A DNA stretch of 64,000 bases from an uncultured Sphingomonadaceae bacterium (lineage in GTDB: Bacteria > Pseudomonadota > Alphaproteobacteria > Sphingomonadales > Sphingomonadaceae), in contig CANKZR010000001.1 in the NCBI GenBank assembly GCA_947488625.1, positions 992,001-1,056,000 on the forward strand, given 5' to 3'. The position numbers and the translations under genes are program-made. A model generated the notes under the pieces. The model had not been told where the DNA came from. It ran no database searches and worked only from the letters and a program-made list of their open reading frames with translations. Each line of letters begins with the position of its first letter. Within the stretch, counting starts at the first letter, position 1. This document shows, piece by piece, positions 26,769 through 36,178 of this stretch.

Positions 26769-28661
26769 ATGAGCGCAACCGGACAAGACCGGGATTCTGC
26801 CAAGCTGAAACTCGCCGCCGGTGCCATAGGCATCGTTTTCGGCGATATTGGCACGTCTCCCCTCTACGCATTCCGCGAAACGTTTCGCGGGGCGCACAGC
26901 CTGCCGATTGACGATCTGCACGTGCTTGGCGTTGTCAGCCTGATTTTCTGGTCGATGACGCTGGTGGTGGCGATTCAGTATGTCACCATCCTCATGCGAG
27001 CCGATAACAATGGGCAGGGCGGTAGCCTGGCACTGGTGGCACTGCTTTCGCGCAGGGCAGGCAAGACCAGCTACAGTTGGCTGATCGTGCTGCTGGGCGT
27101 GTTCGCCACGGCGCTGTTCTACGGCGATTCCATGATTACGCCCGCGATTTCCGTACTCTCCTCGGTGGAGGGGCTGACCGTAGTGGATCAGCGACTGGAT
27201 CGCTACGTCATCCCTATTGCGCTGGTGCTGCTGGTGGGCCTGTTCGTCCTGCAAAAGCGCGGAACGGAGAAGGTGGGGGCGCTTTTCGCGCCGGTGATGA
27301 TTTTCTATTTCACCACGATCGCCATCCTCGGCATCGTGCAGATCTTCGGTTCGCCGGAAATCCTCTGGGCGCTGAACCCCTGGTACGCGGTGCAGTTCTT
27401 CATTACCGACAAGTGGTTTGCCTTCCTCGCGCTCGGCTCGGTCGTTCTCGCCGTGACCGGCGCGGAGGCGTTGTATTCGGACATGGGCCACTTCGGGCGC
27501 GGACCGATGAAGCTGTCGTGGTTCGGCTTTGTCATGCCTTGCCTGCTGCTCAACTATTTCGGCCAGGGCGCGATGATCATCGGCCTGCCCGATGCAGCGG
27601 CGGAAGAGGCGATCCTCAACCCGTTCTTCTTCCTGGCGCCGGAAGCCTATCGACTGCCGCTGGTGATCCTCGCCACCTGCGCCACCTTCATCGCCAGCCA
27701 GGCGGTGATATCGGGTGCTTTTTCCATCACCCACCAGGCCATCCAGCTGGGCTTCATACCGCGCCTGTCCATTCGCCACACGAGTGACGAACATTCCGGC
27801 CAGATCTACATTCCAGTCATCAACTGGGCACTTATGGTGGCGGTAATCCTGCTGGTGCTGACGTTCCAGAACTCATCGAACCTCGCCAGCGCATACGGCA
27901 TCGCGGTGACGGGTGCAGTCACGATCGATACGCTTCTGATGGGCGTCCTGTTCATCGGGGTGTGGAAATGGAAAAAATGGATCGCAATACCCGTCGTGAT
28001 GCTGTTCCTGATCGTTGATGGAGCCTATTTTGCCGCGAACCTGACGAAGGTGCCCGAAGGAGGCTGGTTCCCGCTGCTGGTAGGTGCCATCGCCTTCACC
28101 TTGTTGACGACGTGGGCCAAGGGACGCCAGCTGATGCGCCAGCGCATGACGGAAGCGGGCCTCCCGCTGGACATCTTTGCCAAGTCGGCGCGCGGCAGCA
28201 CGGCACGCGTGCCTGGCACAGCGATCTTCATGAACTCCGGCAGCAAGGGCACGCCCTCTGCGCTGCTGCACAATATCAAGCACAACAAGGTACTGCATGA
28301 GCGGGTGATCGTGCTGACGGTGAACATCGCCGACGTTCCCTATGTGGAGGAGGTGGACCGATGCAGTATCGAGGAATTGGGTGACGGGTTTTTCCGCGTG
28401 ATCCTGAACTACGGATTCATGCAGGAAACCGACGTACCCACCGCCCTGCAACGACGCGAGATGTGTGGTGGCCCGTTCGACATGATGAAGACGAGCTTCT
28501 TCCTGAGCCGACAGACGCTGCTGACAGCAGAGAACCCTGGCATGATGGTATGGCGGGAGAAACTGTTCGCCTGGATGATGCGCAACGCGGCAACCCCGAT
28601 GGAATTCTTCCGCCTGCCGACCAATCGCGTGGTGGAACTGGGCAGCCAGGTCGAGATTTGA
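26769..28661 (+). CDS. kup: Low-affinity potassium transporter Kup
   Basis: Proton-coupled K+ importer of 630 residues. The N-terminal signature [19 protein letters not shown] is intact, twelve membrane helices follow, and a cytoplasmic domain starts near residue 460 ([11 protein letters not shown]). It lies 91 bases after ccmI with no terminator seen between. Confidence 0.96.
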   Translation: MSATGQDRDSAKLKLAAGAIGIVFGDIGTSPLYAFRETFRGAHSLPIDDLHVLGVVSLIFWSMTLVVAIQYVTILMRADNNGQGGSLALVALLSRRAGKTSYSWLIVLLGVFATALFYGDSMITPAISVLSSVEGLTVVDQRLDRYVIPIALVLLVGLFVLQKRGTEKVGALFAPVMIFYFTTIAILGIVQIFGSPEILWALNPWYAVQFFITDKWFAFLALGSVVLAVTGAEALYSDMGHFGRGPMKLSWFGFVMPCLLLNYFGQGAMIIGLPDAAAEEAILNPFFFLAPEAYRLPLVILATCATFIASQAVISGAFSITHQAIQLGFIPRLSIRHTSDEHSGQIYIPVINWALMVAVILLVLTFQNSSNLASAYGIAVTGAVTIDTLLMGVLFIGVWKWKKWIAIPVVMLFLIVDGAYFAANLTKVPEGGWFPLLVGAIAFTLLTTWAKGRQLMRQRMTEAGLPLDIFAKSARGSTARVPGTAIFMNSGSKGTPSALLHNIKHNKVLHERVIVLTVNIADVPYVEEVDRCSIEELGDGFFRVILNYGFMQETDVPTALQRREMCGGPFDMMKTSFFLSRQTLLTAENPGMMVWREKLFAWMMRNAATPMEFFRLPTNRVVELGSQVEI

Positions 28662-28686
28662 CCGTTTCCCCCAACTGACATAACCT
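28658..28686 (+). promoter_or_regulatory. Candidate promoter of the APC permease gene
   Basis: TTGACC (28658-28663), a 17-base spacer, and TAACCT (28681-28686). The -35 overlaps the kup stop. The permease ATG is 46 bases beyond the -10. Confidence 0.45.
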
Positions 28687-28732
28687 TTGTTACCGGAGCG
28701 ATCTCTGCTTCGCCCCGGAAACGGGGGTATCC

Positions 28733-30028
28733 ATGACTGCACTTGAGGCGAAGAAGCCGCTCGGGCCGATGATGAGCCTATCGCTTGTCATCGGCACGAT
28801 GATTGGCAGCGGCATTTATTTTCAACCCTCCGCCCTTGCGCCGCTGGGATGGAACATGGCTATCGGCTGGGTCGTGAGCGGAGCGGGAGCGCTGTGTCTC
28901 GCCACGACATTCCGGTTTCTGATGGATGGAACAGGGGCAGGCATCCAGCACAACATCGAGAGGGTCGTCGGCGAAGTACCGGGTTTCCTTGCAATGTTTG
29001 CCTACTGGGCATCGGGCTTTACCTCGATCGCCGCACTGTCGATTGCCGGCGGCTCGATCTTGGCGGACTTCGTCTATGAAGACCCGTCCACACAGTCCGG
29101 GGTGGTCATGGCCTTCACGATACTCGGGCTGATTACTGCCATCAATCTGGTGGGCACACGCTCCGCCGGACGAATGCAGGTCACCTCCGTTGTTATCAAA
29201 TTGGTACCGCTGCTGTTGGTAATCGGTGCGCTCGCATGGGCGCTGATCGATTCGCAGCCGGTGCAGCGCGTGGCACCTAAGCCGATAGAAATCGACGGTA
29301 TTTCGGGAGCGGTAGCGCTGACGCTGTTCGCTTTCCTCGGGTTCGAGGCAGCGAGCGTGCCGGTTAACAAGATACGCAACCCGGGGCGCAACATTCCGGT
29401 AGCCCTTATCGGCGGAACGACTTTCGTGTTGGTGATCTACCTCCTGGTCAGCCTTGGGCTGATGCTGCTGGTGCCCTGGCAGGATGTTGCCAGTTCCACA
29501 TCGCCGGTGTCCGACGCGCTGGGCGCGGTACTGGGGCCGGTGGCGGGATCGCTCGTGGCGCTGTGTATCCTAGTCAGCGTGGCAGGGTGCGCGAATGGCC
29601 TCCTGCTAATCGGGGCGGATTGCACCTATGCGATGGCTCTGCGTAAGGAAATGCCTCAGTTCCTCGCACTCACATCGGGTAACGGCGTGCCTTACTGGGG
29701 CGTGATCGTGCAGTCCGTAATCGTGGGGGTGTTTATCATCGGCAACACCTTTCGCGGGCTGACGGGAATGTTCACCTTCCTGGCGCTGTTGACCACGGGC
29801 GGTGTTCTGGTTTTCTATTTCTTGGCAACGGTCGCGGCAATAAAGGACAACCGCAAACGTGCCCGATGCCCGGTCATGGCGCTGGGCATCGTTTTTACCG
29901 GACTGGCAGCCTATGGCTCGGGCCTGGAAGTCGTTCTGTGGGTCTTCGTGCTGCTCGCGATCGGGCTGGTGGTACGCGGGCTGTGCAGACGCGCGACATT
30001 ACCTTCGGCCGACACCCGCATGGCCTGA
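28733..30028 (+). CDS. APC-family amino acid permease
   Basis: Secondary transporter of 431 residues and about twelve helices. The substrate-binding turn in helix 1 reads IGTMIGSGIYFQPS, as in the AdiC/CadB (basic amino acid/polyamine antiporter) branch. Helix 6 carries FAFLGFEAASVP, another substrate-contact region of this group. The real substrate is not readable from the sequence. It is convergent with yciB, 3 bases apart. Confidence 0.85.
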   Translation: MTALEAKKPLGPMMSLSLVIGTMIGSGIYFQPSALAPLGWNMAIGWVVSGAGALCLATTFRFLMDGTGAGIQHNIERVVGEVPGFLAMFAYWASGFTSIAALSIAGGSILADFVYEDPSTQSGVVMAFTILGLITAINLVGTRSAGRMQVTSVVIKLVPLLLVIGALAWALIDSQPVQRVAPKPIEIDGISGAVALTLFAFLGFEAASVPVNKIRNPGRNIPVALIGGTTFVLVIYLLVSLGLMLLVPWQDVASSTSPVSDALGAVLGPVAGSLVALCILVSVAGCANGLLLIGADCTYAMALRKEMPQFLALTSGNGVPYWGVIVQSVIVGVFIIGNTFRGLTGMFTFLALLTTGGVLVFYFLATVAAIKDNRKRARCPVMALGIVFTGLAAYGSGLEVVLWVFVLLAIGLVVRGLCRRATLPSADTRMA

Positions 30029-30031
30029 CCT

Positions 30032-30703
30032 TTACTCCGTGCGCGGCGGGTCTTTCACCACCTCGTCCTTGTCATCCACGCTCAACCCGTGCCGCATCAG
30101 CATGGGCACCTGGGTAAAGGTGAACAGGAAGGTCAGCGGCAGGAACAGCCATAGCTTGGCCGCCAGCCAGGTTTCGAAGCTGACCATGAAGACCAGTGCC
30201 GTGTTCACTATCGCCAACAGGATGAAGAAGACGCCCCAATTGCGCGACAGTTTCAGCCAGCCTTCGTCGTTCAATCCCTCGAATGCAGCTTCCAGCAACA
30301 CCTTCAGCAACGACTTGCCCTTGGCATACCCCACTAGCAGAACGGCGGCGAACAGGACGTAGATGATTGTCGGTTTCCACTGGATGAAACGCTCATCCTG
30401 GAAATAGATCGTCAGCGCGCCGAAACCCACGATCATCGCGGTGGAGAGCCATAGCATGGGGCTGACCTTGCCCAGACGCCACTTGCTGATGGCAAGCGCG
30501 ATGATGGCGGCGATGATGAAAGCGCCTGTGCCCCGGATGACTGCGAGGATTTCACCTGAAGTATCGTCTCCCGCGCTCTCGGGAGAATAGAATTTGTACA
30601 CCAGGAAGAAGACCAGCAACGGTCCGTAATCGACAGCGACATTAAGCCAGCCGGACTTCGGTTTCTCGGTCGTTGTTGCCTGTTTCGGCGCTTCTGTCGT
30701 CAT
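30032..30703 (-). CDS. yciB: Inner membrane-spanning protein YciB (septation protein A family)
   Basis: A 223-residue membrane protein with about six helices and a hydrophilic N-terminus. GWLNVAVDYGPLLVFFLVYKF is the family start, and QDERFIQWKPTIIYVLFA and LNDEGWLKLSRNWGVFF are typical. The family affects cell envelope and septum integrity; the mechanism is unclear. The ATG overlaps the ftsY stop by one base, so both are on one transcript. Confidence 0.92.
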   Translation of the reverse strand: MTTEAPKQATTTEKPKSGWLNVAVDYGPLLVFFLVYKFYSPESAGDDTSGEILAVIRGTGAFIIAAIIALAISKWRLGKVSPMLWLSTAMIVGFGALTIYFQDERFIQWKPTIIYVLFAAVLLVGYAKGKSLLKVLLEAAFEGLNDEGWLKLSRNWGVFFILLAIVNTALVFMVSFETWLAAKLWLFLPLTFLFTFTQVPMLMRHGLSVDDKDEVVKDPPRTE

Positions 30704-31626
30704 TACGCCACTCCTGCAATCACACGCGCCACGAGATCGGGATCGAAGGGGCGCAGGTCGTCCAGCGTTTCACCCACGCCAATGGCGTGGATGGGCAGGC
30801 CGTACTGTTCTGCTGCAGCCACCAGCACGCCGCCGCGCGCGGTGCCGTCCAGCTTTGTCATGATCAGGCCGGTCACGCCTGCGACCTCCTTGAAAATCTC
30901 GATCTGGCCCAGCGCGTTCTGGCCGTTTGTGGCATCCAGCACCAGAATTACGTCGTGCGGAGCCTCGGGATTGAGGCGGCCCAGCACTTTGCGGATCTTG
31001 GCAAGCTCGTCCATCAGCTCGCGCTTGTTCTGCAGGCGACCTGCTGTGTCGACGATCAAGGCATCGGTGCCGATATCGGTCGCCTTCTTCACCGCGTCGA
31101 ACACGATGCTGGCGGGATCGCCGCCTTCCGGCCCGGTAACGATGGGCGCGCCAATGCGATCAGCCCACACCTTCAGCTGGCCAATGGCAGCGGCACGGAA
31201 GGTGTCACCGGCGGCCAGCATCACTTCGTAATCATCTTCCTGCAGCCAATGGCCCAGCTTGGCGATGGTGGTGGTCTTGCCGCTGCCGTTCACGCCGATC
31301 ACCAGGATTACCTGGGGGCGGGGGAAAGCGGTGACTTCCAGAGGCACGGCGACCGGGCGCAGGATGGCGGCAATCTCTTCGGCCACCGCCTCTTTCAATT
31401 CTCGCTCGGTGATGGAGAGGCCGAACCGCTTTTCCGCCAGTTTGGTGCGGATACGGGCCGCGGCGCTGGGGCCAAGGTCCGTCATGATCAACGCGTCTTC
31501 GACATCGTCCAGCGTGGCATCGTCCAGCTTGGCCGTACCCACGACGCCGGTAAGGTTCTCCGACAAGCGATCGGATGTCTTGCGGAAACCCCCGAACAGT
31601 TTTTCGGACCAGCTTGATTCGCTCAC
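30703..31626 (-). CDS. ftsY: Signal recognition particle receptor FtsY
   Basis: SRP receptor GTPase of 307 residues that docks ribosome-nascent chains at the membrane. It has the N domain, then G-domain motifs VNGSGKTTTIAKLG, DTAGRLQNK and TKLDGTARGG. The acidic A domain of E. coli FtsY is absent, as is usual in alphaproteobacteria. It starts with GTG inside the mtaB stop (GTGA). Confidence 0.96.
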   Translation of the reverse strand: MSESSWSEKLFGGFRKTSDRLSENLTGVVGTAKLDDATLDDVEDALIMTDLGPSAAARIRTKLAEKRFGLSITERELKEAVAEEIAAILRPVAVPLEVTAFPRPQVILVIGVNGSGKTTTIAKLGHWLQEDDYEVMLAAGDTFRAAAIGQLKVWADRIGAPIVTGPEGGDPASIVFDAVKKATDIGTDALIVDTAGRLQNKRELMDELAKIRKVLGRLNPEAPHDVILVLDATNGQNALGQIEIFKEVAGVTGLIMTKLDGTARGGVLVAAAEQYGLPIHAIGVGETLDDLRPFDPDLVARVIAGVA

Positions 31627-32813
31627 TTTAGCAGGCCTTCCTCATGCGATGTCGGCGTGACGGGAATGATCGTGCCGCGCCTTGTTCCGTCAGGCACGGC
31701 AACCCGCGCGAAGTTTTCGGCATAGCCCGTTCCATCGCTTTCGGTAAGCACGCGCTGGGTTTGCCCCACAAGGCTGTCCAGCCACGCGCTGCGCACCTTT
31801 GCAACTGCCTGGCGCAATTCGGCGGCACGCTGCTTTATCAATGGCTTATCCAGTTGCGGCATGCGCGCGGCGGGCGTGTTGGGTCTGGGCGAGTAGGGGA
31901 AGATATGGCCGTGGACGACAGGCAGTTCTGCGATGATGGAGCGATTGTCGGCGTGGTGCGCCGCGCTTTCGGTGGGGAAACCGGCGATCAGGTCTGCACC
32001 GACGGTGAGATCGGGTCGGCGGGCTAGCAGGCGCTGCACCAGGTCCACGGCATCGCGCCGCAGATGCCGCCGCTTCATGCGCTTCAGGATCAGGTCGGCA
32101 CCATGCTGGAGCGAGAGGTGCAGGTGCGGCATCATGCGCGCTTCGCTGGCGAGCAGATCGAACAAGAGCGGATCGATCTCCACGCCATCCAGCGAGGACA
32201 TGCGAAGTCGCTGCAATTGCGGGAAGGTATCGAGGATCGCCAGTACCAGTTCGCCAAGCGGAGGCTTTCCTGGCAGGTCATGCCCCCAACTCGTAACGTC
32301 CACCCCGGTCAGCACGACTTCGGGTGCGCCCTTTTCAAGGTGACGTTCCACCTCGCGCAACACCTGCGCCACGCTTAGCGAGCGACTTGGTCCGCGCCCC
32401 TGTGGGATCACACAAAATGTGCATGCATGATCGCACCCGTTCTGCACGGCGATGAAGGCGCGGGTGTGACTTGGCGGGGCAGGGCTAGCCGCTTCGGGCA
32501 CGTTCCAGGCTCGCGCGTCCAGCTTGCGCGTATTGGGAACCAGTCCGTCGACTTCGGGCATTGCAGACAGCTGCGCACGCTCGATATCGGCGGCGCATCC
32601 GGTGACGAGCAGCCGGGCATCGGGACGGGCCCGCCGAGCCCTGCGGATCGCTTGCCGGGTCTGGCGCACGGCTTCCATCGTGACGGCGCAGCTGTTTATC
32701 ACCACGACGTCACCCTCATCGCTGATAAGGTCACGAATGCGTTCGCTCTCGGCGATGTTGAGGCGGCAGCCCAGGGATATGACTTCTGGCGCAACGACGT
32801 CGGGCTCGCTCAT
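31623..32813 (-). CDS. mtaB: tRNA t6A37 methylthiotransferase MtaB
   Basis: Radical SAM enzyme of 396 residues that adds a methylthio group to t6A37 in tRNAs reading ANN codons. The N-terminal UPF0004 domain starts ISLGCRLNIAESE and supplies three cluster cysteines. The radical SAM motif is CDHACTFCVIPQGRG, and RMSSLDGVEIDP and HLHLSLQHG follow. The C-terminus carries a TRAM-like segment. I chose ATG 32813, which overlaps the dapF stop (ATGA); the upstream frame lies in dapF. Confidence 0.92.
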   Translation of the reverse strand: MSEPDVVAPEVISLGCRLNIAESERIRDLISDEGDVVVINSCAVTMEAVRQTRQAIRRARRARPDARLLVTGCAADIERAQLSAMPEVDGLVPNTRKLDARAWNVPEAASPAPPSHTRAFIAVQNGCDHACTFCVIPQGRGPSRSLSVAQVLREVERHLEKGAPEVVLTGVDVTSWGHDLPGKPPLGELVLAILDTFPQLQRLRMSSLDGVEIDPLLFDLLASEARMMPHLHLSLQHGADLILKRMKRRHLRRDAVDLVQRLLARRPDLTVGADLIAGFPTESAAHHADNRSIIAELPVVHGHIFPYSPRPNTPAARMPQLDKPLIKQRAAELRQAVAKVRSAWLDSLVGQTQRVLTESDGTGYAENFARVAVPDGTRRGTIIPVTPTSHEEGLLK

Positions 32814-33619
32814 GCGTAGTCGCCCCAGTCGAACGTGCCGCGGAAGGCTTCTGTAGCGGGGCCCGTCATAGTGATGCGGTTGTCCTCTCCCCAACCGATG
32901 GAAAGCGCGCCGCCGGGCAGATGAACGGTAACGTCCCGCTCGGTCAGCCCGCGCCGCATGGCAGCTATTGCGGTGGCACAGGCCCCGGTGCCGCAGGCGC
33001 GAGTAAGGCCGACGCCGCGCTCCCACACGCGCAGGTGCAACGTCTGTCTATCAGCGACGCGGGCCACGTTCACGTTGATACGGTCCGGGAAAAGCGGATC
33101 GGTCTCTATTTGCGAGCCAAGCCTATCCAGTGGCACTGCATCAGGATCGTCCACGAAGAAGATGATATGCGGATTGCCCACATTTACCGCGGAAGGCTGT
33201 TCCAGCATGTCCCAGCCCACCGGCAGGGCGGCCGTATCCATGGGATAGGCGAGGGGGATCGCATCCCAATCGAAGCGCGGTTCGCCCATGTCCACGGCAA
33301 TGCCATCTGCATCGGGTACCGTGGCGATCAGTCCGCCTGCCGTGGCAATGGTTGCCTTTTCCTTCAGCAGCAGGCCGATGGCCCGCGCAGCATTGCCGCA
33401 GGCTTCCACTTCGCCGCCGTCGGAATTGTAGATGCGCATGCGAACAGTGGCCTTCGGGTCGTTTTCCAGCACGATCAGCTGGTCGCATCCGATGCCGCGC
33501 GTGCGATCGGCCAGTGCGCGCACGCTGTCGGCGCTGATTACGGGCATGGCGGTTTCACGCGTGTCGAGCACAACGAAATCATTGCCCAGGCCATGCATCT
33601 TGGTGAAAGCGATGCGCAT
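32810..33619 (-). CDS. dapF: Diaminopimelate epimerase
   Basis: Interconverts LL- and meso-diaminopimelate for lysine and peptidoglycan. It is 269 residues. The two catalytic cysteines are in VEACGNAARA and LTRACGTGACAT, and the N-terminus is FTKMHGLGNDFVVLD. The ATG at 33619 has an AGGTGG site 7 bases upstream; a GTG at 33628 is the only alternative nearby. First gene of dapF-mtaB-ftsY-yciB on the minus strand. Confidence 0.96.
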   Translation of the reverse strand: MRIAFTKMHGLGNDFVVLDTRETAMPVISADSVRALADRTRGIGCDQLIVLENDPKATVRMRIYNSDGGEVEACGNAARAIGLLLKEKATIATAGGLIATVPDADGIAVDMGEPRFDWDAIPLAYPMDTAALPVGWDMLEQPSAVNVGNPHIIFFVDDPDAVPLDRLGSQIETDPLFPDRINVNVARVADRQTLHLRVWERGVGLTRACGTGACATAIAAMRRGLTERDVTVHLPGGALSIGWGEDNRITMTGPATEAFRGTFDWGDYA

Positions 33620-33671
33620 CAGCGCCACCTAGGGGGGGAAAGCCCGCTTCGCAATGGTCGCGAGGTGCGTG

Positions 33672-35333
33672 TCAGCTCGCCTTGCGCTGATCGTTCGCCG
33701 AAGTCGCCTGCCCAGTTATCGCGGTAACATTGTCCTTGTTCAGCATATCGAGCGAGGCAAGGCGTTTTCGTGTGGCAGCGGCATCTTCTGGCTTGCCGTA
33801 ATGATAGCCTTGCCCTTGCAGGTTACCCATGCCCTGCAACTGGCCCAGCACTTCGCTGTTCTCGACGCCTTCGGCAGTGACGGGCAGTGACAGACCCTTG
33901 CCGAGAGAAACCATGGCCTCCACCAGGGCGCGGCCTTCTCGCTGGTGCGCCAGTTCGGAGATGAAGCTGCGATCGATTTTCAACCGGTCGATCGGCAGGG
34001 AGCGCAATTGTGACAGGCTGGAATATCCGGTGCCGAAATCATCGAGGCTGATCGAGATGCCCTGGTTCTTCAGGCTGGTAACGATGGAGCGCACCGCGCC
34101 CATGTTCTCGTGCAGGCAGCCTTCCGTAATCTCGATTTCAAGACGGGAGGGCGGAAAACCGCTTTCCAGCAACAGGTGCAGCAGCTTTTGTGCGAACCAT
34201 GGATCGCGAAGCTGGATCGGGGAGATATTTACCGAAAGTGTGAGAGCGGGATCCCAGCCTTTCGCATCTTCCAGCGCCTGCGTGATCAGCCGTTCGGACA
34301 ATTCCCCGATAAGGTCGATTTCCTCGGCGATAGGGATGAAGATTTCCGGGCTGACCAGGCCATACCGCGGGCTCTCCCACCGGGCCAGCATCTCGAAGCC
34401 CGTCAGCTTGCCAGTCGCAAGATCTATCTGTTGTTCGTAATAGGGTACGAACTCGCCCGCCGGTATACCGCGACGGATGCCGGATTCCAGTTCGTTGCGA
34501 AAGCGCAGCTCGTCTTCCATCTGCGATTCGAACCAGTAATAGCGGTTACGCCCGCGCTTCTTGGCGTGATACATGGCGATATCGGCACGATGGATCAGCG
34601 CCTCGGCATTCATCGTGCCGCCGCCTGCATATTTTGCCCCGGATTCTGCAATTCCGACCGATACCGTGGCCTCGACGGTCATCTGGTTGGATTCGATGGG
34701 GGCCGACGTGTTGCGAACGATCATAGCCACCAGATTGTCCACCGCATTACGCGCGTTGTGATCGAAGGGTACACCGCAAACGAATTCGTCGCCGCCAATG
34801 CGCGCCACAACGCCGTCGTGCGGCAGCGTATCCTCTATCCGGCGCGCGATCGTGGTCAAAACCCTGTCGCCCAGCTGGTGACCGTTCAGATCATTGATCT
34901 GCTTGAAGTTGTCGAGGTCGATCATCATCACCGCAATTTCGCGGTCGGTATCGGCCAGGGCCGTGCGCAAGGCTTCCAGAGCCGGAGGGCCGCTGCGGCG
35001 ATTGAGGCACCCCGTCAGCGGATCGCGTTCGGCCAGCCTGCGCGCCCGTTCCTCGGCCTCCCTGCGCACGCGAATTTCCTTGTGCAGATCCCTGTAACGC
35101 CGCCAGCCGAAAATAAGCAGGGCGATATTGAGGAGCAGCGCATTGGCCAGCAGCAGGTCCGGCTGGTTGCCGCCAAAGAACCACGCCTTGACGATTTGCG
35201 GCATGAGCGTGCCGCCAGTGCCGACGAAAAGGATGGCAGCAGCAATCGCGATGCCAAGCGCGATCATGTCGCGCTCTGCACTGCGAATTTTTTTCTCGGC
35301 GGGTGTCGCCGCGCTGTCTGTCGCCTTTTTCAA
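33672..35333 (-). CDS. Membrane GGDEF-EAL cyclic-di-GMP enzyme
   Basis: A 553-residue protein with two N-terminal helices (about 23-50 and 58-78), a GGDEF domain and an EAL domain. GGDEF is intact at residues 180-184 and I see no RxxD inhibitory site just before it. The EAL domain keeps the catalytic pattern: EMLAR at the ExLxR position, the Asn in LSVNISPIQL, ITEGCL, DDFGTGYSS and TAEGVE. It could therefore make and degrade cyclic di-GMP. There is no sensory domain beyond the membrane part. It lies 52 bases downstream of the dapF start and on the same strand. Confidence 0.92.
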   Translation of the reverse strand: MKKATDSAATPAEKKIRSAERDMIALGIAIAAAILFVGTGGTLMPQIVKAWFFGGNQPDLLLANALLLNIALLIFGWRRYRDLHKEIRVRREAEERARRLAERDPLTGCLNRRSGPPALEALRTALADTDREIAVMMIDLDNFKQINDLNGHQLGDRVLTTIARRIEDTLPHDGVVARIGGDEFVCGVPFDHNARNAVDNLVAMIVRNTSAPIESNQMTVEATVSVGIAESGAKYAGGGTMNAEALIHRADIAMYHAKKRGRNRYYWFESQMEDELRFRNELESGIRRGIPAGEFVPYYEQQIDLATGKLTGFEMLARWESPRYGLVSPEIFIPIAEEIDLIGELSERLITQALEDAKGWDPALTLSVNISPIQLRDPWFAQKLLHLLLESGFPPSRLEIEITEGCLHENMGAVRSIVTSLKNQGISISLDDFGTGYSSLSQLRSLPIDRLKIDRSFISELAHQREGRALVEAMVSLGKGLSLPVTAEGVENSEVLGQLQGMGNLQGQGYHYGKPEDAAATRKRLASLDMLNKDNVTAITGQATSANDQRKAS

Positions 35334-35449
35334 CCGCGAAGGTCCCTATTTCAACTGGGATTTGTATCGCGCAACATGTTAAATTTCGGGTTAATTGCTC
35401 CACCGCTTTTGTCTCGCTAGGACACCGCTTCACGTCGAAGGAGAGAACA

Positions 35450-35860
35450 TTGCCCAATCACTGGCTCATCAAGTCCGAACCGTTCAAATATTCGTGGGAT
35501 CAGCTGGTGGAGGATGGCGAAACCATCTGGGATGGTGTGCGCAACCATCGCGCCGCAAACAATCTGCGCGCGATGAAGGTTGGCGACCCACTGTTCTACT
35601 ATCATTCGAACAAGGGGCTGGAGATTGTCGGCATCGCCGAAGTGAGCGAAGCGGGACTGATCGATCCCACCGATCCGGAGGGCAAGTGGCCGACCGTGAA
35701 AGTGAAACCGGTACGACCGCTGGAGAACTTCGTCACGCTGAAAGCGATCAAGGCTGAACCGACGCTGGAAGGCATCGAGCTGATTCGGCTTTCGCGCCTG
35801 TCCGTTGCCGAGATACGACCAGGGGAGTGGGATATTATTCTTAGCATGTCAGAGAGTTAA
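35450..35860 (+). CDS. EVE domain-containing protein
   Basis: A 136-residue PUA-like domain protein. EVE domains are related to YTH and ASCH modules and are thought to bind modified bases in RNA or DNA. NHWLIKSEPFKYSWDQL, WDGVRNHRAANNLRAM, FYYHSNKGLEIVGIAEV and the C-terminal I-R-P-G-E-W-D-I-I are characteristic. It starts at TTG 35450 with AAGGAGAG just upstream; this start gives the family N-terminus. Single-domain genomic copies are common and of uncertain function. Confidence 0.9.
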   Translation: MPNHWLIKSEPFKYSWDQLVEDGETIWDGVRNHRAANNLRAMKVGDPLFYYHSNKGLEIVGIAEVSEAGLIDPTDPEGKWPTVKVKPVRPLENFVTLKAIKAEPTLEGIELIRLSRLSVAEIRPGEWDIILSMSES

Positions 35861-35863
35861 TTC

Positions 35864-35889
35864 GGAACGATTGACCCTGCTCCCCCGTT
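35864..35889 (+). promoter_or_regulatory. EcfG-type (general stress) promoter of csbD
   Basis: GGAAC (35864-35868), a 17-base spacer and CGTT (35886-35889) match the sigma-EcfG consensus of alphaproteobacteria. The csbD ATG is 57 bases after the -10. CsbD-family genes are known targets of general stress regulators. Confidence 0.65.
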
Positions 35890-35945
35890 GTATGGTCAAA
35901 GGGCAAGCGATGATGCGACGCCCGTACAGATAGCGGAGAGATCAC

Positions 35946-36116
35946 ATGGGTGAATTTACCGAAAAAGTTAAGGGCAACACCAACGAAGCCATCGGCAACG
36001 TGAAGCAGGAATCGGGCAATCCCGAGACTCGCGCCGAAGGCCGCCAGCAGGAAAAGAAGGGCGAAGCCCAACAGCTGAAGGGCGAAGTCGAAGGCAAGCT
36101 TGGCAACGACGTCTGA
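35946..36116 (+). CDS. CsbD-family stress protein
   Basis: A 56-residue hydrophilic helical protein: MGEFTEKVKGNTNEAIGNV, then a QQEKKGEAQQLKGEVEGK tail. CsbD-like proteins accumulate under general stress; the molecular role is unknown. It has its own EcfG-type promoter and a terminator 25 bases downstream, so it is monocistronic. It follows the EVE gene by 85 bases. Confidence 0.9.
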   Translation: MGEFTEKVKGNTNEAIGNVKQESGNPETRAEGRQQEKKGEAQQLKGEVEGKLGNDV

Positions 36117-36140
36117 TCTCACGATCAAAACGAACACGAG

Positions 36141-36170
36141 AAGGCCGCTCCATCACGGGGCGGCCTTTTT
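36141..36170 (+). terminator. Rho-independent terminator after csbD
   Basis: AAGGCCGC (36141-36148) pairs with GCGGCCTT (36160-36167), with CC/GG extending the stem, then a run of T to 36170. It lies between convergent csbD and the TPP enzyme gene. Confidence 0.85.
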
Positions 36171-36178
36171 CGTTTGGG

